From DASUPK01 sp963747425 (GTDB taxonomy: Bacteria; Actinomycetota; Thermoleophilia; Solirubrobacterales; 70-9): 64,000 nt of DNA. The position numbers were made by a program, and so were the translations under genes. The DNA is taken from positions 310,001-374,000 of the forward strand of contig CAVVFJ010000012.1 of the NCBI GenBank assembly GCA_963747425.1, in the 5' to 3' direction. The notes beneath the pieces are model-generated. The model saw only the letters and a program-made list of their open reading frames with translations. It had not been told where the DNA came from and ran no database searches. This document shows, piece by piece, positions 36,232 through 45,489 of this stretch. The stretch's first letter is position 1, and each line of letters starts with the position of its first letter.

Positions 36232-36800
36232 TCGGCGCGCTGGTAGACCTGCACCCGGACGCCGTCCGAGCCGACGCCCCGGTCGTCGGTCAGCTTCAGC
36301 TTCAGCCTGTCGATGCCGTCGGGGAACAGCCTCTTGCCGCTGCCGAGGATCGTCGGGAAGACCATCAGCCGCAGCTCGTCCACCAAATCGTTCTCGAGCA
36401 GCGTCGTGACGAGGGTGCCACTGCCTGCGACGAGGATGTTCCCGTCGGTCTCGTCGCGGAGCTTCTTGAGCTCGTCCACGACGTTGTCCGATACCACGGT
36501 CGTGTTCTCCCAGTCCGGGTCGGTGAGGGTGGTCGAGACCAGCACCTTGCGGCCCTTGTTGATCTTGTCGGCGAAGTCGCCCTCGCGCGAGGGCCATGCG
36601 TCGGCGAAGCCCTCGTAGGTCACCCGTCCGAGGAGCTGGACCTCGGCGTCCATCAGCTCTTCCATCTTGAACTTGTCGCCGTCGTCGCCGCGGTCGTACT
36701 CGAAGCTCCAACCGCCGTGCGCGAAGTCCTCAGATCCGCCCGGATCCTCGATGACCCCGTCGACCGAGATGAACTCCGTAACCACGATCCTCCCACTCAT
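36228..36800 (-). CDS. Dihydrofolate reductase/RibD C-terminal domain family protein
   Basis: The 190-residue protein starts RIVVTEFISVDGVIEDPGGS and continues AEVQLLGRVTYEGFADAWPS, VLVSTTLTDPDWENTTVVSD, GNILVAGSGTLVTTLLENDL and DELRLMVFPTILGSGKRLFP. These are the conserved blocks of YyaP/YwjB-type reductase-like proteins. The ATG has AGGAGGAA at the right distance. It is the last gene of an operon with arsR and the SRPBCC gene. Confidence 0.85.
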   Translation of the reverse strand: MSGRIVVTEFISVDGVIEDPGGSEDFAHGGWSFEYDRGDDGDKFKMEELMDAEVQLLGRVTYEGFADAWPSREGDFADKINKGRKVLVSTTLTDPDWENTTVVSDNVVDELKKLRDETDGNILVAGSGTLVTTLLENDLVDELRLMVFPTILGSGKRLFPDGIDRLKLKLTDDRGVGSDGVRVQVYQRAD

Positions 36801-36855
36801 CTGCTTCCTCCTGTTCGTTTCGAAGTTGCTTGTAAGACCGGGCGCGATGGCTCAA

Positions 36856-37302
36856 CTAATCGCCGGCGAGTCGCTCCGCGATCCGCTCGAAGAAGCCGGA
36901 CCAGCCCTCCTGGGCGCGGCGGTATGCCTCGGCCGGCATGTGGCCGCCTGACTGGGTGAAGCGCATCTCGGTGCGCGTGCCGCCGAGGTCGGTCAGCTCG
37001 ACCGTGCAGAGGTCATAGAGGTCCTCGCCGGGCTGATCGGAGACCGTGAAAGCGAGCTTCTCCGGCTCGCTCACCTCGATGTACTCCCCGTTCCAGTGGA
37101 TCACGTGGTCCTTGGGGCCGCGCATCACGGCGGTCCACTTGCCGCCCTCGCGAACGTCCATCGTGATCTCGTCGAGGGCGATCACATACTCGGGGCCGCC
37201 GTACCAGTCGGCGAAGCGCTCGGGCTCGGTCCACTCGCGCCAGACCTCGTCGCGCGCGGCGTCGAAGGTCCAGAGCATGTCGATGTCCGGCTTGTCAGCC
37301 AC
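36856..37302 (-). CDS. SRPBCC/AHSA1-domain protein
   Basis: The 148-residue protein reads DMLWTFDAARDEVWREWTEP, GKWTAVMRGPKDHVIHWNGE and TQSGGHMPAEAYRRAQEGWS, and ends FFERIAERLAGD. It is a single START-like hydrophobic-pocket domain that often follows an ArsR-family repressor. Its start overlaps the end of the arsR gene by eight bases, so the two are co-translated. The ligand is unknown. Confidence 0.87.
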   Translation of the reverse strand: MADKPDIDMLWTFDAARDEVWREWTEPERFADWYGGPEYVIALDEITMDVREGGKWTAVMRGPKDHVIHWNGEYIEVSEPEKLAFTVSDQPGEDLYDLCTVELTDLGGTRTEMRFTQSGGHMPAEAYRRAQEGWSGFFERIAERLAGD

Positions 37303-37609
37303 CGAGACGCCGCCCCATGCGCTCGAATCCTCGCTGCCAGAAGCTGCTGTATCCGTCGATCCATTCGGCGGCCTCCCTCAGGGCCGCGCCGTCGATTCGC
37401 GAGGGGCGGAGCTGTCCGCTGCGCGCGCGGGTGATCAGCCCGGCGCCCTCCAGCACCTTGAGGTGCTTGGAGACCGCCTGCACGCTGACCGGAAAGGGTT
37501 CGGCGAGCTCGCTGACGGTCGCCTCTCCCTCGGTGAGCCGTTCGAGGATCGCCCGACGGGTCGGGTCCGCGAGAGCGGCGAAGGTCAGGTCGAGCTGGTC
37601 CGTCGGCAT
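37295..37609 (-). CDS. ArsR-family transcriptional regulator
   Basis: The 104-residue winged-helix protein has LDLTFAALADPTRRAILERL, the recognition helix in PVSVQAVSKHLKVLEGAGLI and the wing TRARSGQLRPSRIDG. No metal-binding Cys pair is visible; this is the subgroup partnered with SRPBCC proteins. A near-perfect inverted repeat (37620-37639) lies 11 bases before the ATG and is probably its own operator. Confidence 0.9.
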   Translation of the reverse strand: MPTDQLDLTFAALADPTRRAILERLTEGEATVSELAEPFPVSVQAVSKHLKVLEGAGLITRARSGQLRPSRIDGAALREAAEWIDGYSSFWQRGFERMGRRLGG

Positions 37610-37619
37610 CAGGCGCGGT

Positions 37620-37639
37620 ATTAAACCAGACGGTTGAAT
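37620..37639. promoter_or_regulatory. Probable ArsR operator
   Basis: ATTAAACC and GGTTGAAT flank a four-base centre (AGAC); the half-sites are inverted with one mismatch. The site lies between the arsR start and the FAD oxidase gene, close to arsR, as expected for autorepression. Confidence 0.5.
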
Positions 37640-37759
37640 TGTGGCCGAGTGTCACGTCTTGGACCCGGCGAGCGTCTCCAAATAGAGTCAAATGCTGTCC
37701 ATTTCCGCCCGCGCCGTTCGTCGTCAGGGTGAGACGACAAAACCGAGAAAGGAGTCGAA

Positions 37760-39133
37760 ATGTCACAGGCACAGGGGGTCTCTGTCCCAGATCTGCGCGA
37801 CGAGCTCGAGGGCGAGGTCGTCGGACCGGAGGATTCCGGCTACGAGGATGCGCGCCATGTCTTCTTCAAGGGCTTCGACCGGCGGCCGGCCGCGATCGTT
37901 CGCCCGACGTCTTCCGAGGAGGTGGCCCGCGCCGTCACCGAGGCGCGCGAGGGCGACCTCGATCTCTCCGTCCGCAGCGGCGGCCATAGCCGCGCCGGGT
38001 ACGGGACGAACGATGGCGGGCTCGTCATCGATCTCTCCGCCATGAAGTCGCTCGAGATCGACGCTGACGCGAAGACCGCCTGGGTCGAAACCGGCATCAA
38101 GGCGGGCGAGTACACGAACGCGACCGGCGAGCAGGGCTTCGTCACCGGCTTCGGCGACAGCGGCTCGGTCGGCGTCGGCGGGATCACCCTCGCAGGTGGC
38201 CTCGGCTTCCTGGTCCGCAAGAACGGGCTGACGATCGACGATCTGCTCGCGGCGGAGGTCGTCACCGCCGACGGCGAGGTGGTCGAGGCGAGCGAGGATT
38301 CGGAGCCCGACCTCTTCTGGGCGATCCGCGGCGGCGGGGGCAACTTCGGCATCGCCACCCGCCTCAAGCTGCGGCTGCACGAGATCTCGGAGATCGTCGG
38401 CGGCATGCTGATCCTGCCGGCTACGCACGAGACGATCACGGGCTTCATCGAGGCGGCGAAGGCCGCTCCCGAGGAGCTCTCCACGATCGCCAACATCATG
38501 GTGGCGCCGCCGATGCCGATGATCCCCGAGGAGGCGCACGGCAAGCCCGTGATCATGGGCCTCGCCGCGTACGTCGGCCCCGTGGACCAGGGCGATTCCG
38601 CGTTCGCTCCGTTCAGGGCGCTGGCCGATCCCTACGCGGACATGCTGCGGCCGATGCGCTACCCGGAGCTCTACGAGGGTCCCGAGCCCGAGCCGCAGTT
38701 CGCAGCGGGCGCCAACTTCTTTGGCGACTCGCTGGAGCAAGGCGGAGCGGAGGCGATTCTCGAGGAGCTGCCCAAGTCGACGGCGATGATGAAGGCCGTC
38801 CAGGTGCGCGTCCTCGGTGGCGCCTACGGACGGGTCGCCGACGAGGCAATGGCGTTCCCGCACCGCGACCGCGGGCTGTTCGTGAACGTCGCGGCGATGT
38901 ATCTCGACGGGGCCGAGACGGACACCCACGAGGCGTTCGTCAACGGGCTTGCGGAGCGGCTCGGCAAGAATGGAACGGGCGGCTACGTCGGCTTCATGGG
39001 CGAGGAGGACGAGGAGACCCTTCGCGCCGCCTACCCGGGCGGCACCTGGGAGCGGCTCCGCGGGCTGAAGCGCCGCTACGACCCCGACAACCTGTTCCGC
39101 CTCAACCACAACATCCCGCCTGCCGAGGCGTAG
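37760..39133 (+). CDS. FAD-dependent oxidoreductase, BBE (berberine-bridge) type
   Basis: The 457-residue protein has the FAD_binding_4 fold: AAIVRPTSSEEVARAVTEAR, the flavin-attachment region SVRSGGHSRAGYGT with its His, GVGGITLAGGLGFLVRKNGL and IRGGGGNFGIATRLKLRLHE. The BBE C terminus is RYDPDNLFRLNHNIPPAEA. The second covalent-attachment Cys of bicovalent members is not seen. These enzymes oxidise sugars or aromatic alcohols. ATG 37760 has AAAGGAG nearby. A homologous but broken gene is at 40968. Confidence 0.9.
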   Translation: MSQAQGVSVPDLRDELEGEVVGPEDSGYEDARHVFFKGFDRRPAAIVRPTSSEEVARAVTEAREGDLDLSVRSGGHSRAGYGTNDGGLVIDLSAMKSLEIDADAKTAWVETGIKAGEYTNATGEQGFVTGFGDSGSVGVGGITLAGGLGFLVRKNGLTIDDLLAAEVVTADGEVVEASEDSEPDLFWAIRGGGGNFGIATRLKLRLHEISEIVGGMLILPATHETITGFIEAAKAAPEELSTIANIMVAPPMPMIPEEAHGKPVIMGLAAYVGPVDQGDSAFAPFRALADPYADMLRPMRYPELYEGPEPEPQFAAGANFFGDSLEQGGAEAILEELPKSTAMMKAVQVRVLGGAYGRVADEAMAFPHRDRGLFVNVAAMYLDGAETDTHEAFVNGLAERLGKNGTGGYVGFMGEEDEETLRAAYPGGTWERLRGLKRRYDPDNLFRLNHNIPPAEA

Positions 39134-39140
39134 GCGAGAC

Positions 39141-39776
39141 TCAGCCCGAGGGGCCGCCGTGCCAGCCAGAGATCGCGCTCGCGAGTGAGATCGCGAGTGC
39201 GATCCCGGCGCCCAGCGAGGCGGCGACGAGCACCCCGCGGAGGCCCGAGCCCGGGAGCCCGCGGGCGCCGGCGCCGCGCCGATACCCCGGCAGGGCGCGG
39301 AGCATGTGCGGGAGATGCCAGAGGAAGTGAATGCCGAAGGCTCCAGCCCAGGCGATGAAGCTCGCCTTGTGCAGGAAGAGCAGCTGATCTGACTTGTTGC
39401 CGAGAGCGAGCAGCCAGACGCCGGTGACGAAGATCCCGACCGTCGTCAGGACGAGGACCGGCGCGAGCAGGCGCAGCGCCAGCGGGGGCGGGCCCTTCTC
39501 CACGTAGGGGCGGGAATGCGTGTAGTAGCGGGCGAAGCGGTAGCCGGTGCTGCCGAGCTTGAGCAGCACGGGTGGGATCAGGACGAGCCCGATGACCATG
39601 TGGACGCTCAGCAGCGTGTCCATCTTGAGCAGCGTGATCCCCTCCGCCATCAGCAGGAGGGTCAGAACGACGCCCGCGCCGGTCGTGAGCGCCGTGTTGC
39701 CCTCGATGCCGCCTAGGCGGTCGGGGCGCGTGCGGGGCTCGACCGCGGCAGCGCTTGTGCCGGCGTAGGACTCCAT
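39141..39776 (-). CDS. Four-helix membrane protein (cytochrome b561/ferric-reductase-like)
   Basis: ATG 39776 (MESYAGTSAA) is preferred to a longer start that adds 37 Arg-rich residues. The protein has about five hydrophobic segments with helix-borne histidines: LLSVHMVIGLVLIPPVLLKL, YTHSRPYVEKGPP, FLHKASFIAWAGAFGIHFLW and HLPHMLRALPGYR. These could bind heme, as in DUF4405/cytochrome b561-like proteins. It is convergent with the FAD oxidase, seven bases from its stop, and follows nothing on its own strand. Confidence 0.65.
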   Translation of the reverse strand: MESYAGTSAAAVEPRTRPDRLGGIEGNTALTTGAGVVLTLLLMAEGITLLKMDTLLSVHMVIGLVLIPPVLLKLGSTGYRFARYYTHSRPYVEKGPPPLALRLLAPVLVLTTVGIFVTGVWLLALGNKSDQLLFLHKASFIAWAGAFGIHFLWHLPHMLRALPGYRRGAGARGLPGSGLRGVLVAASLGAGIALAISLASAISGWHGGPSG

Positions 39777-39834
39777 CGGTCCCGATCGTCGCCCGCGGCG
39801 GTCAGCCCGGCCTAAGGGGCCGGTTAGAAACCTC

Positions 39835-40941
39835 TTAGATCGGCGCGGGGTCGAAGGGAAGAGGGTCGAAGCGCAGGAGCCGCCCAACGATCTCCGACAG
39901 CTCGGCGTCGTGCGCGGCGATCAGCTCCCTGGCGACCGCGGGCAGGGTCTCGGTCAGCGCCTGCTGGCTGGCGTCGTCCAGCGCGATCGACTCACGGAGG
40001 GTTTGCTGCAGGCGGAAGTAGCGCGGGCCGTGGCCGAGGTCCGCGGCCTGGATGTGCGGGTCGGTGGGGTGGTTGAGCAGGGTGTGGGCCCAGTGATCGG
40101 CGCCGTCCGAGGCGCCGCCGAGCACCGCGCCGAGGATCGGCGGCTCCCCGCGCTGCGGCAGGATCCATCCGAGCCTGCCCCAACGGCGAACCTGCGCCTG
40201 GCTGTAGCCGTCCTCGTGCAGGCCGGTGCCGATCGAGACGACGAGCAGGTCGTCCTGGTCGAGGTGGCCCGGCTGATCGTCGATCCGCTTGAGCGCCTCG
40301 ACGATCGCGACGATCACCGGGTTCGCCGCGAAGACGCCGCCGTCAACGAGCGCCCGCCCGTCGACCTCGTGCGAGGGGAAGTAGGTGGGGGCGGCCGACG
40401 TCGCCAGCCCGGCGTCCGACAGCGGCCGGTTGCGGTCGCTCTCCGGATCCTCCCTCGCCCGCCAGCGCTTGAAGAAGTAGGGCTGGCGGTTGGTCATGTC
40501 ATAGGAGGTGACGATGACCTCCCTGAGCGCGTGCTCCAGATGGGTCTTCCCAAGCCGGTTCTCGATCGACTCCTCGAGGGGGCCGAGCGTGTACTTCGGC
40601 CCGAGCCATCCCCACAGCGTCCTCAGCCTCTGCAGCAGGCTGCGGTGGAAGATTCCGGGCCCGTCCTCGGTGTAGAAGCCGGCCAGCTGATCGGCGCTGA
40701 CCCGCGGTCGCTCGGGGTCCGTGTCGTCTGGTGCCGTCAGGCTGAGCGCTACGAGTCCGCCCGTCGAGGTGCCGGAGAACATGTGGAAGTAGTCGGAGAT
40801 CCGAGCACCGGGCCCTGCCTCGGCCTGGATCCGCCGCTCCAGCTCGGCGATGACGAGGGCGGGGATCAGGCCGCGGATCCCTCCGCCGTCGACGCAGAGA
40901 ATCCGGAACTTGTCGGTCGGCGTTATTTGGTCGGGAGGCAT
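39835..40941 (-). CDS. Patatin-like phospholipase
   Basis: The 368-residue protein has the oxyanion loop CVDGGGIRGLIPALVI, the nucleophile Ser in FSGTSTGGLVALSL (G-x-S-x-G) and the catalytic Asp in ALVDGGVFAANPVI, so the Ser-Asp dyad is intact. TSAAPTYFPS is also a patatin signature. No signal peptide; it would act on membrane lipids from inside. The start ATG 40941 lies back to back with the SRPBCC-FAD gene, with 26 bases between. Confidence 0.9.
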   Translation of the reverse strand: MPPDQITPTDKFRILCVDGGGIRGLIPALVIAELERRIQAEAGPGARISDYFHMFSGTSTGGLVALSLTAPDDTDPERPRVSADQLAGFYTEDGPGIFHRSLLQRLRTLWGWLGPKYTLGPLEESIENRLGKTHLEHALREVIVTSYDMTNRQPYFFKRWRAREDPESDRNRPLSDAGLATSAAPTYFPSHEVDGRALVDGGVFAANPVIVAIVEALKRIDDQPGHLDQDDLLVVSIGTGLHEDGYSQAQVRRWGRLGWILPQRGEPPILGAVLGGASDGADHWAHTLLNHPTDPHIQAADLGHGPRYFRLQQTLRESIALDDASQQALTETLPAVARELIAAHDAELSEIVGRLLRFDPLPFDPAPI

Positions 40942-40967
40942 AGCCTTTGCGATTGGGAGGTATGGCG

Positions 40968-42738
40968 ATGAACTTCGAGACCAGTGTGCGGATCGACCGG
41001 CCCATGGACCAGGTCTTCGACTACGTCTCGGACCCCATCAACTTCCCACGTTGGAACTCGGCCGTCCAGTCCGTCCAACGAACCTCGGCGGGTGACGATG
41101 GCGTTGGCGCGACCTTCGTGATGGAGCGGGAGCTGCCCGGCGGCCGGGCGGAGAACGAGCTCGAGGTGATGGCCATTCGGAGGCCGACCGAGTTCGACAT
41201 TCGCACCACCTCGGGGCCGACACCGTTCGTCTATCGCTACCGGTTCTCGGACGATGGAGAGAGCACCGTTGTCGAGCTCGCCGCGGAGGTGGAGCTCGGA
41301 GGCCTCGCCGGCGCCCTTGGCCCCCTCGCGTCGCGAGCCGTGAAGCGGGGCGTCGACTCCAACTTTGCCGATCTCAAGCGATTCCTCGAACGGATGACCG
41401 ACGACCTGGGGGAGCTTCGCGATGCGCTCTCGGGCGACGTCCTCGTGGAGGGCGATCGCGAGTACGAGGGCGCGCGCACCTGCTTCAACCTGCTGATCGA
41501 CAGGCACCCGGCCGCGATCGCACGCTGCCTGGATGCCGACGACGTGGCGGCCGCGCTGGCCTTCGGCCAGGAGAACGACCTCGAGATCGCCGTCCGCGGC
41601 GGCGGCCACAACCCCGCCGGGCACTGCGCGGTCGACGACGGCCTGGTGATCGACCTGACGCGGATGCGGAAGCGTCGAGGTCGATACCGAAGCGGGCCTG
41701 GCCATCTCGGACGGCGGTGCGACCTGGCTCGACTTCGACGCGGCGACTCAGGCCCACGGCCTGGTCACGCCCGGCGGCGTGGTCGGCTCGACGGGGGTCA
41801 CCGGGCTCACCCTCGGCGGCGGGATCGGCCACCTGACGGCCCAGTTCGGGCTCACCTGCGACAACCTGATCGCCGCCGAGCTGGTGACTCCCGCCGGCGA
41901 GGTCGTCCGCGCCAACGGCGACGACACCCCCGAGCTGCTCTGGGGCCTTCGTGGAGGCGGCGGCAACTTCGGTGTGGCCACGAAGCTCGAGTTCCGGCTC
42001 CATCCGCTCGAGCAGGTCGTCGGCGGCCGGCTGGAGTATGCGGGCGAGGGCGTGGGCAATGCGCTCCGCCTCTACCGCGACGCCATCGCCGAGGCCGGCA
42101 CCGACCTCAGCATGCAGGCGCAGATCACCATCGACGCGGAAATGAACCTGAAGCTGACCGTCGCCCCCTGCTTCACGGGTGATGGGGAGGACCCGGAGGA
42201 ACTCGTCGACCTTCGCGCGGCCGACGGCCTGGTCAACGACGGCGTCCGGCGCCAGGGCTTCCTCGACCAGCAGCTCGTCTTCAACCCCGGCTACGGGGTC
42301 GATCGCAACTACTGGAAGGGCCACTTCGTCCGCGAGCTCCCCGACGAGCTGATCGACGTGCTCCTCAACCGCATTTCCGCCCTCGGCCGGCCGCCCGGCG
42401 CGATCCTGCTCGAGTCGCTGCACGGCGCGCCCAAGGACGTCGACCCCGACAGCGCCGCCCTCGGCTACCGCGACGCGGCCTTCAACCTCAGCGTGATGGC
42501 GAGCTGGATCGACGCCGACGACGACGACGAGCAGATCGCCTGGGCCCGCGAGACTGCGGCCGCGACGGAGCCCTGGTCGGTCAGCGGCGGCTACGCCAAC
42601 TACATGCAGGCCGACGAGCCCCTGGAGCGGGTCCGCGCCGCCTACGGCCCTGAGTCATTCGACCGCCTGCGGGCGCTGAAGAAGCGATACGACCCGGACA
42701 ACGTCCTGCACCGCAACCAGAACATCCCGCCGGCCTAG
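40968..42738 (+). CDS. SRPBCC domain fused to a BBE-type FAD oxidoreductase, frameshifted
   Basis: ATG 40968 has GGGAGG seven bases upstream. Residues 1-145 are an SRPBCC domain (TSVRIDRPMDQVFDYVSDPI to SNFADLKRFLERM). Without a stop the frame enters a FAD-binding oxidoreductase (GDREYEGARTCFNLLIDRHP, EIAVRGGGHNPAGHCAVDDG). After VIDLTRMRK at 41672 the frame breaks; skipping the C at 41673 restores VEVDTEAGLAISDGGATW and the rest through GGGGNFGVATKLEFRLHPLE and RYDPDNVLHRNQNIPPA. The break is one extra base. It could be a sequence error or a real inactivation. The fusion itself is unusual; these domains are normally separate proteins. Confidence 0.75.
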
Positions 42739-42822
42739 CCGCCCCGACGGCCTCTGGCCGATCGTCCTAGCTCCCAATTGTGAGGTTGTTGGCGACCGAG
42801 ACGGCTGTTTAACTCGCCCCAG

Positions 42823-45489
42823 ATGTCGGGGTCACCCAGGGAGTGGGGCAGCCGGACGCGTGTCGCCTGGATCAGCGCGGCATTGCTGGTCAGCGCGCTG
42901 ATCGCCCTCACGATGGCCACCCGGCCGGCCGCGGGCGCCACACCTAACTGCAAGGGCGGGACAACCGCCAAGACGGTCGAAGTCGGCATCGTCAAGGCGA
43001 TCGGCTGCTGGACGCAGGCGACGCCGAACGGACAGACCGTCTACACCGGCGCCTGGGAGGACCAGGACAAGGGCATCGACCTGAACGGCTTCATCCTCAC
43101 CGGGCGCAAGGGAGGAGGTCTCCGGATCAACATGGTCACCCGGGAGGTGGCGAGCGCCAACGTCACCGGGTCCGGAGACGACAAGACCCTGATCAACTCG
43201 AACAACTTCCCGACGCCGGGCGAGATCCACGGCCTCGGCGACCCGCTGAAGCTCGATTTCACCGCGCCCGAGCACAGCGGCCTGCTGCTCGAGGACCTCC
43301 ATCTGGGCTCGAACACGTTCTCCGGCGCCCTCGCCGGGCTCTCCCCGATCGGGACCATCGAGACCCCGGTGAGGATCGAGGAGGGCGGCACGGGGTCGAT
43401 GGACTTCTCGATCGCGCTGGCCGGCTACTTCACGCTGAAGGGCAAGCCGCAGTCGGCGACGATCGCGCTGCCGACCGAGTCGGGGAAGGGGACCAAGTTC
43501 GACGGATTCGAGTTCGACCTCGAGGAGATCGACGCCTTCAAGGTGATCACGATCAACAACCTCGTGGCGAAGTACTCCGCGTCGCAGAAGTCGCTGAGCG
43601 GCTCGGCGGGAGCCACCTTCCCCTTCACGGCGCCGGGCAAGCTGGGCGTCGGCTTCGGCGTCAACTTCGCGTTCCAGAGCGACAAGTTCTTCGAGGTGGG
43701 CGCGGACGTCCACGGCATCAAGATCCCGATCGGGGCGCCGCCCGGCGGCTTCATCACAAAGATCGGCGGCGGCTTCCGTCTCAGCTTCGTGAACAACGGC
43801 TGGCTGCCGGCGATCACGGCCTCGACCGCGGCCGACTTCGGCCCCGAGATCCCGACGCCATTCGGCAAGATCGCGCCGATCTCCGCCGACGCGTCTCTCT
43901 TCGCCGGATATGAGGGCAAGGAGCTGGTCTTCAAGATCAGCGGCAACGTCAGCGTCTTCAGGATCCCGGTCGGCGACGCGTATGTCTTCATCCACTTCAA
44001 CAGCGGCGTCGAGTTCGGCGCCGGCCTCGGCCTCGGCCTGCCGAGCTTCAAGAACAACTCGAACGACCCCTTCTACATCGGCGCCCGGATCGATGGCTGG
44101 GTCGCCAAGGGCAAGTTCCAGCTCGAGGGCAGTGGTGGGATCAGGCTGCTCGGGGTCGGATTCAGCGGCCGGGTTCTGGTCAACGACAAGTCGGTGGGCG
44201 CCTGCTGGAAGGTCCCCTTCCCGTTCACCAACGGGATCGACGGCGGCGCGGTCTACAAGTACGGCGACGTGGTGAGGACCTTCGGTGTCGGCTGCGGCCT
44301 CGACGACTACAAGGAGAAGTTCCCGCAGGCCGCCAGCGCCTCGGCCTCCCATCCACGGAAGATCCGCCTGGGCCCGAAGGACGTCGTGCTGGACGTCAAG
44401 GGCCAGGGCGGCGCCCCCCGCTTCACGATGCGATCGGCCGACGGCCAGGTCCTGCGCGCGCCGACCGATCGGGACTCCGTCATCGAGCGCAGCGGGCGAA
44501 CCCCGCATGCCTTCTTCGTCAACCAGGGCGCCAGCATGACGAACGTCCTGCTGCCGCACCCGAAGGGGCTCTGGACCGTGACCCCGTACCCGGGCTCGCC
44601 GCCGATCACCAGCCTGAAGGCGGGACGGGAGGCTCCCAAGGAGCACGTCAAGGCCGAGGTCCGCGGCAAGGGCCCGGTCCGCACCCTGGTCTGGAACTCC
44701 AAGAACCGCGCGCACACCCGCCTGATGTTCACCGAGCGGCTCAAGGGCGGCCAGGAGCTCCCCATCCTCAGGACCGGCAAGGCCAAGGGCCGCCACCGCT
44801 TCCGGGTCTCGACCGGCGCCCGCTACGGAAAGCGCGCGATCCGGGTCGTCGTGATCCACGGCTACGGGTCCACCCAGTCGGGGGTCGTCGACCACTACCG
44901 GGTGAACCGGCCGAAGCGGCTGGACGCTCCGGCGAAGGTCTCGGCCTGGCGCCACAACCACGACGTCTACGTCAAGTGGTCGCGCGTCCGCGGAGCGCAC
45001 GACTACCTGGTCCAGGTTGCGATGCGCCAGCACGGCAAGCTGGTGAGCAGCTACCTCGACCGGGTCGGACCGCGCCATCGCATGACCGTGTTCAAGCACC
45101 ACCCGGGCGGCGGGGTCGCGGTGGCGAAGGTCTACGCCCTCAACTCGGACGACAAGCCGGGCCGCGCGGGGCGGCAGCCATTCCGCACCAACCCCAAGGT
45201 GCGCGGCCTCCGCCCGGCCGCCCGTCTCGACGTCCACTCGGCCCGCCTCCACCACGGCAAGGTGAGCCTGATGATGCGCTGTCCGGAGGACGGGCACTGC
45301 CGCACCGAGGTCCGGCTGCTCGACGGCAAGAGGGTTGTCGGCGGCACCCACTTCCAGCAGACGCCCGACACCTTCCACCTGCTCCGCATCAAGCCGCGGC
45401 GCGGATCCGCCGGTCGCCGGCTGAAGGTCGTGGTCAAGCTCCGGCGCAGCAGCACCCACGCCACTGCTCGCGGCGTAGTGAAGCCCTGA
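42823..45489 (+). CDS. Large secreted protein of unknown function
   Basis: The 888-residue protein has a signal peptide (RVAWISAALLVSALIALTMA, cleavage near AGA). The mature N-terminal half is rich in Gly and beta strands (TVEVGIVKAIGCWTQATPNG, FILTGRKGGGLRINMVTREV, GVGFGVNFAFQSDKFFEVGA, FKNNSNDPFYIGARIDGWVA), suggesting a repeated beta-sandwich or barrel. After about residue 500 come beta-rich modules including a fibronectin-III-like one (KRLDAPAKVSAWRHNHDVYV with KWSRVRGAHDYLVQVAM). The C terminus is Arg/Lys-rich. No catalytic motif or family is recognised. It is convergent with the zincin gene. Confidence 0.7.
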   Translation: MSGSPREWGSRTRVAWISAALLVSALIALTMATRPAAGATPNCKGGTTAKTVEVGIVKAIGCWTQATPNGQTVYTGAWEDQDKGIDLNGFILTGRKGGGLRINMVTREVASANVTGSGDDKTLINSNNFPTPGEIHGLGDPLKLDFTAPEHSGLLLEDLHLGSNTFSGALAGLSPIGTIETPVRIEEGGTGSMDFSIALAGYFTLKGKPQSATIALPTESGKGTKFDGFEFDLEEIDAFKVITINNLVAKYSASQKSLSGSAGATFPFTAPGKLGVGFGVNFAFQSDKFFEVGADVHGIKIPIGAPPGGFITKIGGGFRLSFVNNGWLPAITASTAADFGPEIPTPFGKIAPISADASLFAGYEGKELVFKISGNVSVFRIPVGDAYVFIHFNSGVEFGAGLGLGLPSFKNNSNDPFYIGARIDGWVAKGKFQLEGSGGIRLLGVGFSGRVLVNDKSVGACWKVPFPFTNGIDGGAVYKYGDVVRTFGVGCGLDDYKEKFPQAASASASHPRKIRLGPKDVVLDVKGQGGAPRFTMRSADGQVLRAPTDRDSVIERSGRTPHAFFVNQGASMTNVLLPHPKGLWTVTPYPGSPPITSLKAGREAPKEHVKAEVRGKGPVRTLVWNSKNRAHTRLMFTERLKGGQELPILRTGKAKGRHRFRVSTGARYGKRAIRVVVIHGYGSTQSGVVDHYRVNRPKRLDAPAKVSAWRHNHDVYVKWSRVRGAHDYLVQVAMRQHGKLVSSYLDRVGPRHRMTVFKHHPGGGVAVAKVYALNSDDKPGRAGRQPFRTNPKVRGLRPAARLDVHSARLHHGKVSLMMRCPEDGHCRTEVRLLDGKRVVGGTHFQQTPDTFHLLRIKPRRGSAGRRLKVVVKLRRSSTHATARGVVKP

